Shown: positions 26,057 through 35,861 of the stretch, piece after piece
Numbering within the stretch: position 1 is the first letter of the stretch
How the letters are laid out: every line of letters starts with the position of its first letter
DNA from: an uncultured Pseudomonadota bacterium
GTDB taxonomy: Bacteria > Pseudomonadota > Alphaproteobacteria > RF32 > CAG-239
NCBI GenBank assembly: GCA_949295935.1
Contig: CASFMW010000004.1
Coordinates: forward strand, 1-48,442
Reading direction: 5' to 3'
DNA: 48,442 nt
Notes under the pieces: model-generated
Seen by the model: only the letters and a program-made list of their open reading frames with translations
Database searches by the model: none
Told to the model about the DNA's origin: nothing
Translations under genes and position numbers: made by a program

Positions 26057-26377
26057 CTATTTTTCAGCCGTCGGAACGTTAGGAACTTCAGGCATTGTCT
26101 CTGTAGCTGCCGGCGGGGTATCAATAATTGAATTTGCCTTGCGTTCAACATTCTTATAATACAAAGACAATGAAATACTGGTGATGAAAAATATGGTTGC
26201 TAAAATGGCCGTCGTTTTGGTCAAGAAATTGCTGGTTCCTCTTGCGCTTAAAAAGTTGCTTGCGCCAGAACCGCCGCCCAAGCCATCTAATGCACCGCCG
26301 CCTGAGCGCTGCATTAAGATGAAGCAAACCAAAAAGATTGCCGTCAGCAAGTGCAATACGAGTAATACTGTTTCCAT
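26057..26377 (-). CDS. secG: Preprotein translocase subunit SecG
   Basis: A 106-residue inner-membrane protein of the SecYEG channel. Two membrane helices (about residues 3-22 and 55-74) flank the conserved loop LMQRSGGGALDGLGGGSGAS; a Pro/Glu-rich tail follows. It begins 17 bp after tpiA with AGGA upstream. The tpiA-secG-pyrG order is typical of the class. Confidence 0.95.
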   Translation of the reverse strand: METVLLVLHLLTAIFLVCFILMQRSGGGALDGLGGGSGASNFLSARGTSNFLTKTTAILATIFFITSISLSLYYKNVERKANSIIDTPPAATETMPEVPNVPTAEK

Positions 26378-26394
26378 CTTTATTTTTCCTTATT

Positions 26395-27159
26395 TTAGCA
26401 AGCGCCAGAATTTTTGGCGATGTTAATAAAATCTTCTACTTTTAAGCTGGCGCCGCCGATTAATGCTCCGTCAACATCTTCCAGACCCAAAAGTTCCTTA
26501 GCGTTATTGGGTTTTACAGAGCCGCCGTACAAAATTCTCATGCGGTTAGCATTGCCTTTGCCCAACTTTTTAGCCAGAGTTTTACGAATTGCGGCATGAA
26601 CTTCTTCAACGTCTTTGGTGGTCGGAACTTTGCCAGTGCCGATTGCCCACACAGGTTCATATGCAATAACGGTATTTTGCCAAGTAGCACTTTCGGGAAC
26701 AGAATCTAAAATTTGACGTGTGCAAACATCAAGAGCTTTTCCGGCATCTCTTTCGGCCAAAGTTTCACCAACGCAGATGATGGCTTTAAGGCCTTGACCA
26801 TAAGCAGCCTGAGCCTTAGCATTAACCAACTCACTGCTTTCGCCATGATCGGCTCTTCTTTCAGAGTGTCCGAGAATCACATACTGACATCCGCAATCTT
26901 TTAACATTACCGGACTAATGTCACCGGTATGAGCGCCCTTCTCTGCTATGTGGCAATCTTGTGCACCAAGAGCAACTTTTGAGCCTCTTAACGCCTTTTT
27001 AATCGTGGTTAACAAAGTAAACGGCGGGCAGACCAAAAATTCGCATTGAGGTTTACCCATCTTTTTTACTTCTTCGGCAACGCCTTTTGCAAGGGCTGCA
27101 CCATCCGCCAATAAGCCGTTCATCTTCCAATTTCCGGCAATAAGCATTTTTCTAGCCAT
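26395..27159 (-). CDS. tpiA: Triosephosphate isomerase
   Basis: A 254-residue glycolytic enzyme interconverting dihydroxyacetone phosphate and glyceraldehyde-3-phosphate. It shows the substrate Asn-Lys in AGNWKMNG, the catalytic His in ILGHSERR, the catalytic Glu in AYEPVWAIGTGK and the phosphate loop LYGGSVKP. The frame extends upstream to 27204, but ATG 27159 has AAGGA at good spacing and gives the normal N-terminus, so I use it. Confidence 0.97.
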   Translation of the reverse strand: MARKMLIAGNWKMNGLLADGAALAKGVAEEVKKMGKPQCEFLVCPPFTLLTTIKKALRGSKVALGAQDCHIAEKGAHTGDISPVMLKDCGCQYVILGHSERRADHGESSELVNAKAQAAYGQGLKAIICVGETLAERDAGKALDVCTRQILDSVPESATWQNTVIAYEPVWAIGTGKVPTTKDVEEVHAAIRKTLAKKLGKGNANRMRILYGGSVKPNNAKELLGLEDVDGALIGGASLKVEDFINIAKNSGAC

Positions 27160-27343
27160 GTGTTTTTTCCTTCTTCTTTTATCTATGATTGTGTGTTCTA
27201 TCACATCTTTTTTTTATTTTCCAGTAAAAAAATCGTTTGTTCTACTATATTTGTTGTGAACGCTTCTTTATTTTGTGTTGAAGATTGTTGCTTTTTATAT
27301 TAGAGTCTTTCCAGTTTATTTTATTGTATAGGATTTTAATGCC

Positions 27344-29209
27344 ATGATGAGCAAAATTAGAAAAATGCAAGACAGTTGGGTTGCTAAAAGTATTTTTATC
27401 CTTACTGCGCTTAGCTTTATGTCGTTATTTGGAATTTCGGGTTATATTTACAATGCAGGTCAGAATCGGACTGTTATTAAAGTTGATGATATTGAAATTT
27501 CGCAAGGTGAAGTTTCTTTTATGTATGAAAAAGAGCTTGCCAATGCACGCAAAATGTTTGGTGACAACCTCGAAATTAATGACTCAATCAAAAGCACTTT
27601 GCTTCTTGGTATAGTTCAACGCGAAGTTGCTGATGCTATTTTGCAAACAACTGCTCAGAAAAATAATATTGTTATCGGAGATGAGCTTATTCGCAAGATT
27701 ATTTATTCTCAAAACGAATTTATGAATGCTCAAGGCCAGTTTGACCGCAACCGCTTTAATTTGATGTTGTCTGCAACGGGGTGGACTGAGCAAGAATACA
27801 TTCAAGCTTTACGCTCTGATGTTTTGCGCCAAATGTTGGTTCAGAATCCGGTCAGAAGAATTGAGGTTCCTGCTTTTCTGACAGATTGGCTCGGAAAAAT
27901 CGAAAATCAACAACGCGTTTTCTCTTATGTTAAAATCGTTCCGCAGAAGCTCACCATTACTCGCAATATTTCTGATGACGAAGTCGAACAGTATTACAGC
28001 GATTTTGCTGAGAACTTTATGGCTCCAGAAAAACGCGATATTTCTTACTTTACGCTTTCTTCAGAAGATATTGCCGAGGCTTATAATCCGTCTAAAGAAG
28101 AAATAAACTCCTATTATCAGCAAAATATCTCTTTGTTTGAAACACCGGAAAAGCGTGATGTTTTGCAGATGGTATTTGATTCTGAAGAAACGGCTCAGAA
28201 GGCCAGCAGTGAGTTAGCTTCCGGTACAGATTTCTTTGCTGTTGCAAAATCTTTGGCTCAGCAGACTTCTCAAGACACAAAGCTAGGCGCTGTTTCTAAA
28301 GATATGCTTCTGGCGGATGTGGCTGATGATGTGTTCTCTGCCCCGCTTAATAAAGTTATCGGACCTATTAAATCAGAATTCGGATGGCATATTTTCAAAG
28401 TTACTGCCGTTACTCCGGCCGAAAAAATGAATCGCAAAGAAGCAGACAAAAAAGCAGCTGAAGCTATCCGCAAAGAAAAGGCTTATGATACAGCTTATGA
28501 ATTTGCAAATTCTATCGAAGATAAAATCGGGGCCGGTCAGAGTTTTGATCTGATTGCTAAAAATCTCGGAGTTAAAATTACTTCCGTAAAAGGGCTGGCT
28601 GAAGACGGTTCTTATAACGGTTCCTCTTCAAAACTTTCTACGGATTTGGTTGATACAGCATTTTCTTATAATGTTGGTGAAATCAGCCAAGTTATTGAAA
28701 CAGACACCGGTTATGCAGTTTTGACCGTTAACAGCATTGTTGAATCTCATCTTTTACCACTTGAGGAAATTCGTCCTCAACTCGTTAAAATCTGGGAAAA
28801 TAATGAGCGCGACGCTCTTGCTCAAGAGATGATTAACGACATTACCTCTAATCTTGAAAACGGTGAGAAAATATCTGATGTTGCTGCTCGTCTGGGACTG
28901 AGGCTCTATGTTTCAAAACCAATCAAGAAGTCAGAAAGCTTTGAAATGATGCCGTCTTCTCAGATTGCTGAATTGTTCCAAGAAGAGCCTGGAACACCTC
29001 ACCTTTTTGATAATGGTGAGGCTAAAATTATTGCTGTTACCTCTGAGGTGGTTAAAGATACGCACAAACTTACTCAGCAGGAAAAGGCCGATATCCGCAA
29101 CAAAGTTCGTAATGAACTGGTTGCCGAAGCAGCCGAAACTCTGACCCAGAGTTATGCTCAAGGCTATGATGTTCGGGTTAAGTACAAGCTCCTCGGCTTG
29201 GCTGACTAA
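27344..29209 (+). CDS. ppiD: PpiD-like periplasmic peptidyl-prolyl isomerase
   Basis: A 621-residue chaperone anchored in the inner membrane by one N-terminal helix (about residues 15-36). A SurA-N-like chaperone region follows (about 40-190), then a parvulin/PPIC domain (about 265-375) with LAQQTSQDTKLGAVSKDML and PIKSEFGWHIFKV, and a C-terminal chaperone-like part. It assists folding of exported proteins at the Sec exit. It is divergent from tpiA; in Alphaproteobacteria ppiD and tpiA are commonly back to back. The start may be either of two tandem ATGs. trpE, a frequent follower, is absent here. Confidence 0.9.
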   Translation: MMSKIRKMQDSWVAKSIFILTALSFMSLFGISGYIYNAGQNRTVIKVDDIEISQGEVSFMYEKELANARKMFGDNLEINDSIKSTLLLGIVQREVADAILQTTAQKNNIVIGDELIRKIIYSQNEFMNAQGQFDRNRFNLMLSATGWTEQEYIQALRSDVLRQMLVQNPVRRIEVPAFLTDWLGKIENQQRVFSYVKIVPQKLTITRNISDDEVEQYYSDFAENFMAPEKRDISYFTLSSEDIAEAYNPSKEEINSYYQQNISLFETPEKRDVLQMVFDSEETAQKASSELASGTDFFAVAKSLAQQTSQDTKLGAVSKDMLLADVADDVFSAPLNKVIGPIKSEFGWHIFKVTAVTPAEKMNRKEADKKAAEAIRKEKAYDTAYEFANSIEDKIGAGQSFDLIAKNLGVKITSVKGLAEDGSYNGSSSKLSTDLVDTAFSYNVGEISQVIETDTGYAVLTVNSIVESHLLPLEEIRPQLVKIWENNERDALAQEMINDITSNLENGEKISDVAARLGLRLYVSKPIKKSESFEMMPSSQIAELFQEEPGTPHLFDNGEAKIIAVTSEVVKDTHKLTQQEKADIRNKVRNELVAEAAETLTQSYAQGYDVRVKYKLLGLAD

Positions 29210-29227
29210 TTAAGTTGATATCGCTCT

Positions 29228-29264
29228 AATCCGCTTTTGAGTTTTCAAAGGCGGATTTTTTTTA
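29228..29264 (+). terminator. Terminator of ppiD
   Basis: AATCCGCTTTTGA and TCAAAGGCGGATT form a 13-bp stem with one G-U type pair and a GTTT loop, followed by T8. It is 18 bases after the ppiD stop. Confidence 0.9.
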
Positions 29265-29271
29265 TAACCAT

Positions 29272-29301
29272 CAAAAAAAACAGCCCGATTTGCTCGGGCT
29301 G
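29272..29301 (-). terminator. Terminator of clpX
   Basis: A CAGCCCGA/TCGGGCTG stem (29281-29301) with a TTTGC loop; on the minus strand it runs into T8 (A8 at 29273-29280 on the plus strand). It is located just beyond the clpX stop and back to back with the ppiD terminator. Confidence 0.9.
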
Positions 29302-29323
29302 TTTTAGTTTTAGCTTATTGCTT

Positions 29324-30613
29324 TTATGCGCTGCGTTCTTTGGTTGTTTTTTCTTCCGAATTTTCTTCTCTTTTGCCGCGAACGAGCTTAGGTTCGGCGC
29401 CGTCATTGATGACTTTCTCATCAACGATAATCTCGACAACATCTTTCATATCAGGAATTTCATACATCAATTCCAAGAGATTGTCTTCCATAATGGCTCT
29501 TAAGCCACGTGCTCCGGTTTTGCGCTCAATTGCCTTTTTAGCAATAGCGGTTAAAGCGTCATCAGTAATGGTTAACTTGACATTTTCCATTTCAAACATT
29601 GCTTTATACTGCTTAACCAAAGCGTTTTTCGGCTCGGTCAGAACACGGACAAGAGCTTTTTCATCTAAATCGCCCAAAGTTGCAATAATCGGCAAACGCC
29701 CAACAAATTCCGGTATTAAGCCATATTTGAGCAAATCTTCCGGCTGGACATCTTTCAAAATATCACCAACACCTCTGTCTTCCGGAGCTTCTACTTTTGC
29801 GCCGAATCCGATTGAGGTTTCACTTCCGCGATTTGCGACAATCTTTTCCAATCCGGCAAAAGCACCGCCGCAAATAAACAGAATATTAGTGGTATCAACA
29901 TGCAAGAATTCTTGCTGAGGATGTTTTCTTCCCCCTTGTGGCGGAACATTGGCAACCGTACCTTCAATGATTTTTAGCAAGGCCTGTTGAACACCCTCAC
30001 CTGATACATCTCGCGTGATTGACGGGCCATCAGTTTTGCGGGTAATTTTATCAATTTCATCAATATAGACGATACCTCTTTGAGCTTTTTCAATATCATA
30101 ATTAGCGTTTTGTACTAATTTCAAAATGATATTTTCAACATCTTCACCAACATATCCGGCTTCGGTTAATGTTGTGGCGTCAGAAATAGCAAACGGCACA
30201 TCCAATATTTTTGCCAGAGTTTGAGCCAACAAGGTTTTTCCGCTTCCGGTTGAACCAATCAAAATAACGTTTGACTTTTGGATATCAATATCTTTATTGA
30301 CCTTCTTGCTGTTTAATCTCTTATAGTGATTATAAACAGCAACAGAAAGAACTTTTTTGGCATATTCCTGCCCAATTACATATTGATCTAAAAACTCTTT
30401 TATTTTTGATGGGGTTGGCAACTTGTCTAAAGATGTTCCGGTTGCGCCTTCTTCCATCTCGCTGAGTTCGTCGGCAACAATATTAATGCAAACTTCAATA
30501 CACTCATCGCAGATATAGACACCGCGGCCGGCAACGAGCTTTTTGACTTCGTCCTGACTTTTTCCACAAAACGAGCAATGCAGGGTTTCGTTGCTATCTT
30601 TTTTATCACTCAT
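29324..30613 (-). CDS. clpX: ATP-dependent Clp protease ATP-binding subunit ClpX
   Basis: A 429-residue AAA+ unfoldase feeding substrates to ClpP. It has an N-terminal zinc-binding domain (CSFCGKSQ and CDECIEVC), Walker A GSTGSGKT, Walker [10 protein letters not shown], the pore loop in AGYVGEDVE and an [10 protein letters not shown] sensor-2 segment. AAGGA is 7 bases before the ATG. It follows clpP by 10 bp. The lon gene often found after clpX in Alphaproteobacteria is not here, and a terminator closes the unit. Confidence 0.97.
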   Translation of the reverse strand: MSDKKDSNETLHCSFCGKSQDEVKKLVAGRGVYICDECIEVCINIVADELSEMEEGATGTSLDKLPTPSKIKEFLDQYVIGQEYAKKVLSVAVYNHYKRLNSKKVNKDIDIQKSNVILIGSTGSGKTLLAQTLAKILDVPFAISDATTLTEAGYVGEDVENIILKLVQNANYDIEKAQRGIVYIDEIDKITRKTDGPSITRDVSGEGVQQALLKIIEGTVANVPPQGGRKHPQQEFLHVDTTNILFICGGAFAGLEKIVANRGSETSIGFGAKVEAPEDRGVGDILKDVQPEDLLKYGLIPEFVGRLPIIATLGDLDEKALVRVLTEPKNALVKQYKAMFEMENVKLTITDDALTAIAKKAIERKTGARGLRAIMEDNLLELMYEIPDMKDVVEIIVDEKVINDGAEPKLVRGKREENSEEKTTKERSA

Positions 30614-30623
30614 TTTTTATTCC

Positions 30624-31256
30624 TTATTTTTGAATTATTTCTTCACGACTGGTTACAATCTGGTCAATAAGCCCAAACTTTAAGGCTTCTTCCGGAGACA
30701 TAAAATTATCTCTATCCATGGCTTTTTCAATAACGCTCAATTTTTGACCTGTATGTTTTACGTATAAATTATTCAAGGATTTTTTCATTTTCAAAATCTC
30801 ATTTGCCTGAATTTCAATATCAGAGGCTTTACCCTGAGCGCCACCGCTGGGCTGATGAATCATAATACGTGAATTTGGCAAGGCGTTACGTTTGCCTTTT
30901 TCTCCGGCAGTTAACAGCAAAGATCCCATTGAGCAAGCTTGACCGATGCACAATGTGTTTACATCACAACGGATATATTGCATTGTGTCATACATTGCTA
31001 ATCCGGCAGTAACAACGCCACCGGGGGAGTTAATATACATATAAATATCTTTTTTAGGATTTTCTGATTCCAAGAACAAAAGTTGTGCGCAGACCAAAGA
31101 AGACACTTCATCATTAACCTCTCCGGTCAAAAAAATGATTCTTTCTTTTAATAGGCGTGAATAAATGTCAAAAGAACGTTCTCCGCGTGAGGTTTGTTCA
31201 ATAACCATCGGCACTAACGTATTGTTATATACTTCCAGAGCGCTTCTGTATCCCAT
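30624..31256 (-). CDS. clpP: ATP-dependent Clp protease proteolytic subunit ClpP
   Basis: A 210-residue serine protease that forms the 14-mer chamber used by ClpX and ClpA. The Ser nucleophile is in [14 protein letters not shown], the His in [10 protein letters not shown] and the Asp in [12 protein letters not shown]. The N-terminus ([20 protein letters not shown]) is standard. AAGGA is 8 bases before the ATG. It is the first gene of the clpP-clpX operon. Confidence 0.97.
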   Translation of the reverse strand: MGYRSALEVYNNTLVPMVIEQTSRGERSFDIYSRLLKERIIFLTGEVNDEVSSLVCAQLLFLESENPKKDIYMYINSPGGVVTAGLAMYDTMQYIRCDVNTLCIGQACSMGSLLLTAGEKGKRNALPNSRIMIHQPSGGAQGKASDIEIQANEILKMKKSLNNLYVKHTGQKLSVIEKAMDRDNFMSPEEALKFGLIDQIVTSREEIIQK

Positions 31257-31337
31257 GTTTTTTGTCCTTAATAAATTTAAATTTCGGTTTATTTTAACAG
31301 CAGTTATTCAATAAAGAGTTAACAATCTATCAAATTA

Positions 31338-31808
31338 TTAAAAATTTGCAAGTCTTTGCGCGATTAAATTTAGAGTTTCAGCAACCGGCTTGGTGAAGTC
31401 TAAAGTAAGGCCGTTTTGCAGAGTGCAGCTTTTGCTGTTTTCATCAAAATGGCAGTATGGGGTTGAAAATCCGTTTCCGTAAATTCCGCTATCATCAATT
31501 TGGACATCTATCTTATTGTCTTTACAATATTTTCCCTTAATGGTATTCCACAAATCTTCATCTACAAAAAACTTTTCGCCCTCTTTTTTTACTTTGCCCA
31601 ATTTATCGTAATAATCATATATGGCAAAAATCTCGCTATATGGAATCTGCCATTTTTCTAATAAAATTTTCACTTTTTCATAAGGGCCTCCGGTTATGAT
31701 AAAGATCTCCCACCCAATGGATATCGCTGCTGAGCAAAACTCCTTAAAATAACTTGGATTTGTATCAATTACGCCATGAAAATCCAGCCCAATTCTAATT
31801 TTTGACAT
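31338..31808 (-). CDS. HAD-like protein with DFHGVID motif
   Basis: A 156-residue protein with a HAD-type layout: motif I is DFHGVID near the N-terminus, motif II Thr is in IFIITGG, and an acidic pair (QIDDSG) may be motif IV. In motif I the usual second Asp, the acid/base residue two positions after the nucleophile, is His. This may mean changed or lost phosphatase action, and I cannot name a substrate. Start: ATG 31808 with GGAAG 8 bases upstream; the frame also offers TTG 31823. It overlaps the end of the AsmA-like gene by 14 bp and so is the last gene of that operon. Confidence 0.75.
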   Translation of the reverse strand: MSKIRIGLDFHGVIDTNPSYFKEFCSAAISIGWEIFIITGGPYEKVKILLEKWQIPYSEIFAIYDYYDKLGKVKKEGEKFFVDEDLWNTIKGKYCKDNKIDVQIDDSGIYGNGFSTPYCHFDENSKSCTLQNGLTLDFTKPVAETLNLIAQRLANF

Positions 31809-34800
31809 TGTCTTGGCTTCCAAATAGTGAAGAGAACAGGTCTTTTAAAGACCCAGGGCTTAACGCAGACAGCGGGTTTATGCTGACTTTTACATCGTCG
31901 ATTTTGCCTTTAATTGAGTAATTGGCCGCAAATACGGTACCGTCTTTGCCGGCTAACAAATTGCCGACCAGAGGAATGCTTCCTAAAAAGCTGTTAATGC
32001 TATATGCCGGTGCAATAACGCCTTTTCCGCTGACTTCTTCTTTGCCCCAATTATACTCACCGGTCATTGTAATCCCCAAAACATTGCCAAAAGCGCGGGC
32101 GTCTGTGACACTCAATATTTTGTTTTTATATTCAAAGGGAGCGTCCAAATGAGAAAAAGCTATTCCCTCACCTGATAACATTCCGACAATACCGGTCAAA
32201 GAGGCCATACTTAAAACTTTTGCCAGTACCGGCGTGTTATGCAAGTTAAAATCTCTGATTGAGGCATGTCCGATAAACTTTTTATCAGCGCCTTTCTTGG
32301 CCTCAATCTTAAGGTTTCCGCCGCTTATATCATCATATATTCTTAACACCTTAAAAGTACTGCCGGCATTATTACTTGTGATTGAGAGGTAATATTCATT
32401 ATTGGGTTTTGGCACATAGTCGGCTTTTAGTTTGACTTCCTTACTGTTTCCATAATTTCCTATCATGTGAAGCTCGTGCAACCCTATGTTTTTCCTGACT
32501 TTTGCAGTGCCGGCAAAGCTGCTGATTGAGACAAACTTATTGGTCCACAAGCGATTAACCGCAATATTTATATCTGTATCCGTAATATTCTCAAGCTCCA
32601 GTTCTTCTTGTTCTGCTTGTTTTTTTTCGTCTTGAACGGCTTTTTTCTTGCTGTCGGCTTCGCGGCGCTCAAAAAACTCGGCCAAATCATAGCTGTTTCC
32701 GGATACATTGACTTTTATCAGCGGTTTTTTATTTTCTTCTGCCCATTCTATTTTGGCACGTGCGTTTGTTTTTGGGCCTTTTATGGTATCAATGTCAATT
32801 ATTTTTACACTTCCGGATTTATCCAGTTCAATTTTTCCGCTCAAATTAAAGTCCGGCTTTGACAACGAAAATGACGGTATTCCGCTGAGTTTATTGCCAT
32901 TAATCTCAATTTCGGCCATAATATTTCCGTCTGAGCCAGATAATTTTCTAAAGCCCAAAAACGAGTAATCAATAGCGGCATTTTTTATATCGGCATTCAT
33001 ATCTATTTTTGTTTTTTTATCATCTGATATGCTGATTTGGGCAGCAACATCGGCATAACCTTCAATATAAGGCGGATTTATATATTCAATTTTATCCAGA
33101 CCTAATTTTTTCTTGACTTTATCATCTAGCTTAAAGCTGATGTCGTATTTTGTTTTTTCAGCCTTTTGTTTGAAGTTTTCATTCCACTCAAAGGTTAACG
33201 GAATGCCATCTATTTCTGCGGCTCCGCTTAGCAAAAGCTCGTTATTATTTACGCTTAATTCCAGCGCCTGAGATGTTAAATTTTTTCCGTCAATAACATC
33301 TTTCATTGTGACGTTAGTCAAGGTTGATTTAACATCTGCTTTTACCTCGTCTGCTTCTATATCTTCTTTTAGCTCCAAATCAAGCTTGACTGTGGTTGAG
33401 GCATCGCCGCTTAATCTATCTGCCGGAATTTTCATGTCTTTTACAAAATTTAGCGGCGGATTATCAATTAACCTCAAGGCATCAGTCACGGAAGATTCTG
33501 TTTTTAGCTCAATATCGGCATAGTTATTATATTTATCTAAATCATAAAGTCGGACATAACCGCCAGTTAAAATCACACCGTCTGATTTTCCCTTATCAAT
33601 ATTTACCGTGATGCTGTTTGAATCAAACAAAGCCTCACCATAGACATTTGTTATAACCGGCATGGTGTTTATGTATCTGACAGTTAAATCTTCGGCATAG
33701 ACTTTTCCTTTCAACTCTTGGAAAACAACGGCTTTTTTCTTTTTATCATATCCAAAATCAAAGCGAAACTCGCCGTCTTTGGCGGTGCCTACAAACAGGC
33801 TGTCTTCGCACCATTTCCATGCGCTTTCGCCAATATATCTCGGCCAATATTTTGGTAAGTCATCAAACTTTAGGTTTTTGATATTAGCGGTAATTACGGC
33901 TTTGATGTCTTTTAGAGAATCTTCTAAAATATAATTTTTTAATCCGCTGACCTCAAACCCAAGAGTCATTTTTTGCCCTCCAAGGTCAAATTCTGCTCCT
34001 GATACCTTGAGCTGTTTTAGCCCGCCTTCTATGGTTCCATCCAACGTGAAAGACGAAATATCATACTTGAAGGCCTCGTCTGAGGTGAACATGATGTTTC
34101 CCTGCCCGCCTTCTAACTGCAGCTTTATTTTTTTTACCGCGTTATCCAAATCATCTAATATTTTTTTGCGCTCATTAATAATTCCTTTTAGCGCAATATT
34201 TGTTTCAAGAGAACCGCTTAGCGGTAAATTTATTTGATAAAGTTCTTTTCTTTGTTTTTCTTCAACAAAGCTATTCACAATATCTGACGGAATAACATCG
34301 GAGAAATAGCTCTTTAAATTTAAGTCCTTTTTGTTGTTATCAAAAGCAACTTCTATCCCAACGGAAGATGTGTTGTTGTTTATTGTAAACAAAGCATTGG
34401 CTTCGGTATAAATTTGTTCACCTTCACGTTCAAAATGATAGTTTACATCGTTAAGGGTCCACTTGCGGCCTAAGTCAACTTCATGAAACTCGAAGCTTGC
34501 ATTTTTTATGGAGATTTCATTTATATAATTTTCTACAAAATATTTATCGCCGGAGTTATATCTTTCTAAAAAATCTTCCAACATATTGGAATAATATTCG
34601 ATTTTCTTTTTATTAGCTTCATTGGTTTTTCCTGCCTCTATTCCATAACTGGTAAAGGCATAAATATTCGGAGAATCGACTTCTATAGCACTCGGCGCAA
34701 TAATACCGCGCAGCAAAGCTCTTAAACTAAAGGATACGGAAGTGCGCGGCGCATTAATAACAAAGCTGTCATCGGCCTTTTTATAGACAATGTTATTGGC

Positions 34801-35034
34801 AATAATTTTTATCGGCTGAATGGAGCGGACCAGCTCTATGTTAACAGAATCCAATGACACCTGATAATCTTCACTGCCGTTTAAGGCCTGTATGATGTAA
34901 GGTTTCAAAAACGGTACGGCTATCGGTCCTTTATACAAATGCCAGACAAAGAATAAAAATAAGCTGAGAAAGATTACACCGAAGTAATCTAACAGCTTAT
35001 ATTTTTTATATTTTTTTACCGTTTCTTTTGCCAT
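31795..35034 (-). CDS. Large AsmA-like/DUF3971 envelope protein
   Basis: A 1079-residue protein with one N-terminal membrane helix (about residues 16-33) and a very long beta-rich periplasmic part made of repeated AsmA-like units. The C-terminal region contains SMASLTGIVGMLSGEGIAFS followed by FEYKNKILSVTDARAFGN, typical of YhdP/DUF3971-AsmA2 proteins. Such proteins are thought to form hydrophobic grooves that carry phospholipids between inner and outer membranes. The ATG follows the hydrolase stop directly (TAAATG), and the stop lies within the HAD gene. Lipid transport here is inferred from the family. Confidence 0.85.
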   Translation of the reverse strand: MAKETVKKYKKYKLLDYFGVIFLSLFLFFVWHLYKGPIAVPFLKPYIIQALNGSEDYQVSLDSVNIELVRSIQPIKIIANNIVYKKADDSFVINAPRTSVSFSLRALLRGIIAPSAIEVDSPNIYAFTSYGIEAGKTNEANKKKIEYYSNMLEDFLERYNSGDKYFVENYINEISIKNASFEFHEVDLGRKWTLNDVNYHFEREGEQIYTEANALFTINNNTSSVGIEVAFDNNKKDLNLKSYFSDVIPSDIVNSFVEEKQRKELYQINLPLSGSLETNIALKGIINERKKILDDLDNAVKKIKLQLEGGQGNIMFTSDEAFKYDISSFTLDGTIEGGLKQLKVSGAEFDLGGQKMTLGFEVSGLKNYILEDSLKDIKAVITANIKNLKFDDLPKYWPRYIGESAWKWCEDSLFVGTAKDGEFRFDFGYDKKKKAVVFQELKGKVYAEDLTVRYINTMPVITNVYGEALFDSNSITVNIDKGKSDGVILTGGYVRLYDLDKYNNYADIELKTESSVTDALRLIDNPPLNFVKDMKIPADRLSGDASTTVKLDLELKEDIEADEVKADVKSTLTNVTMKDVIDGKNLTSQALELSVNNNELLLSGAAEIDGIPLTFEWNENFKQKAEKTKYDISFKLDDKVKKKLGLDKIEYINPPYIEGYADVAAQISISDDKKTKIDMNADIKNAAIDYSFLGFRKLSGSDGNIMAEIEINGNKLSGIPSFSLSKPDFNLSGKIELDKSGSVKIIDIDTIKGPKTNARAKIEWAEENKKPLIKVNVSGNSYDLAEFFERREADSKKKAVQDEKKQAEQEELELENITDTDINIAVNRLWTNKFVSISSFAGTAKVRKNIGLHELHMIGNYGNSKEVKLKADYVPKPNNEYYLSITSNNAGSTFKVLRIYDDISGGNLKIEAKKGADKKFIGHASIRDFNLHNTPVLAKVLSMASLTGIVGMLSGEGIAFSHLDAPFEYKNKILSVTDARAFGNVLGITMTGEYNWGKEEVSGKGVIAPAYSINSFLGSIPLVGNLLAGKDGTVFAANYSIKGKIDDVKVSINPLSALSPGSLKDLFSSLFGSQDNVKN

Positions 35035-35859
35035 TTATTTGTTCTTTAACCACTCAATAAGCTCGTTATAATTCTCTAGGTCATACAAATCGTTATGCCC
35101 ACCTTCTTCGTAAATAATTATATCTTTGGGTTCCGGTGCTTCGGCATATAATCTTTTGGCCAAGGTTATCGGCACAACCGTGTCTTTTTCTCCGCCCATA
35201 ATCAAAATCGGGCTTTTTATCTCTTTTATTGCGGCGACATTGTCATATTTATCTTTAATAATTGTCTCCAGTGGCAGCGGAACAAAGACAACCTCTTTTA
35301 CCACATTCAAAAGACTGTCAAAAGGAACTTCCAGTACGACTGCGGCAAATATTCCGTCTTTTTGCAGTTTTTCTGCTGTATTAACCGCCATATGTGAGCC
35401 AAGCGACATACCGTAAATGATGATTTGATTATTTTTCCAGCCTTGTTGATGCAGATATTCAACCGCAGCTATAGCGTCTTGCTCCAATCCGGCTTGGGTT
35501 ATTTTTCCTTTTACACCGCCAAAGCCTCTATATTCTCCGGCAAATATGCTGTATCCGGCATCGAGCAAAGGCACAAGCTTTTTGTAAAATTTTCCGACAT
35601 TATAAGAATTTCCATGCATAAAGGCGATAACCTTTTTGCTGCCTTTTTGCGGAACATACCAACCACTCAACTCTGTTCCGTCGGCTGAGCGAAATTTGAC
35701 TTCCTTAATGTTATATCCATATTTTTCAATCGCTATTGCGCTGTCTGAGGCTTGTTTATCCGGATTATAAAAAAAATACTGCGGATAGTAATATACCGTT
35801 GCGCAAAAAGCGATGTATAATCCAATTACAATCCCAATAAACACAACCATTTTTTTCAT
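35035..35859 (-). CDS. Membrane-anchored alpha/beta hydrolase
   Basis: A 274-residue hydrolase with an N-terminal hydrophobic anchor or signal (residues 4-23). Typical features are the oxyanion segment AFMHGNSYNVG, the nucleophile elbow GMSLGSH, the acid Asp in ILIMGGEKDTVVP and the catalytic His in EEGGHNDLYDL. It resembles ABHD13/YfhR-type serine hydrolases. The ATG follows the prfB stop by 2 bp and the stop abuts the AsmA-like start. Substrate unknown; an envelope ester or lipid is plausible from context. Confidence 0.88.
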   Translation of the reverse strand: MKKMVVFIGIVIGLYIAFCATVYYYPQYFFYNPDKQASDSAIAIEKYGYNIKEVKFRSADGTELSGWYVPQKGSKKVIAFMHGNSYNVGKFYKKLVPLLDAGYSIFAGEYRGFGGVKGKITQAGLEQDAIAAVEYLHQQGWKNNQIIIYGMSLGSHMAVNTAEKLQKDGIFAAVVLEVPFDSLLNVVKEVVFVPLPLETIIKDKYDNVAAIKEIKSPILIMGGEKDTVVPITLAKRLYAEAPEPKDIIIYEEGGHNDLYDLENYNELIEWLKNK

Positions 35860-35861
35860 AC

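Noticed and set aside
27160..27204. Longer tpiA start at 27204
   Set aside because: It adds 15 basic residues not found in the family, while ATG 27159 has a good ribosome site and the normal N-terminus.
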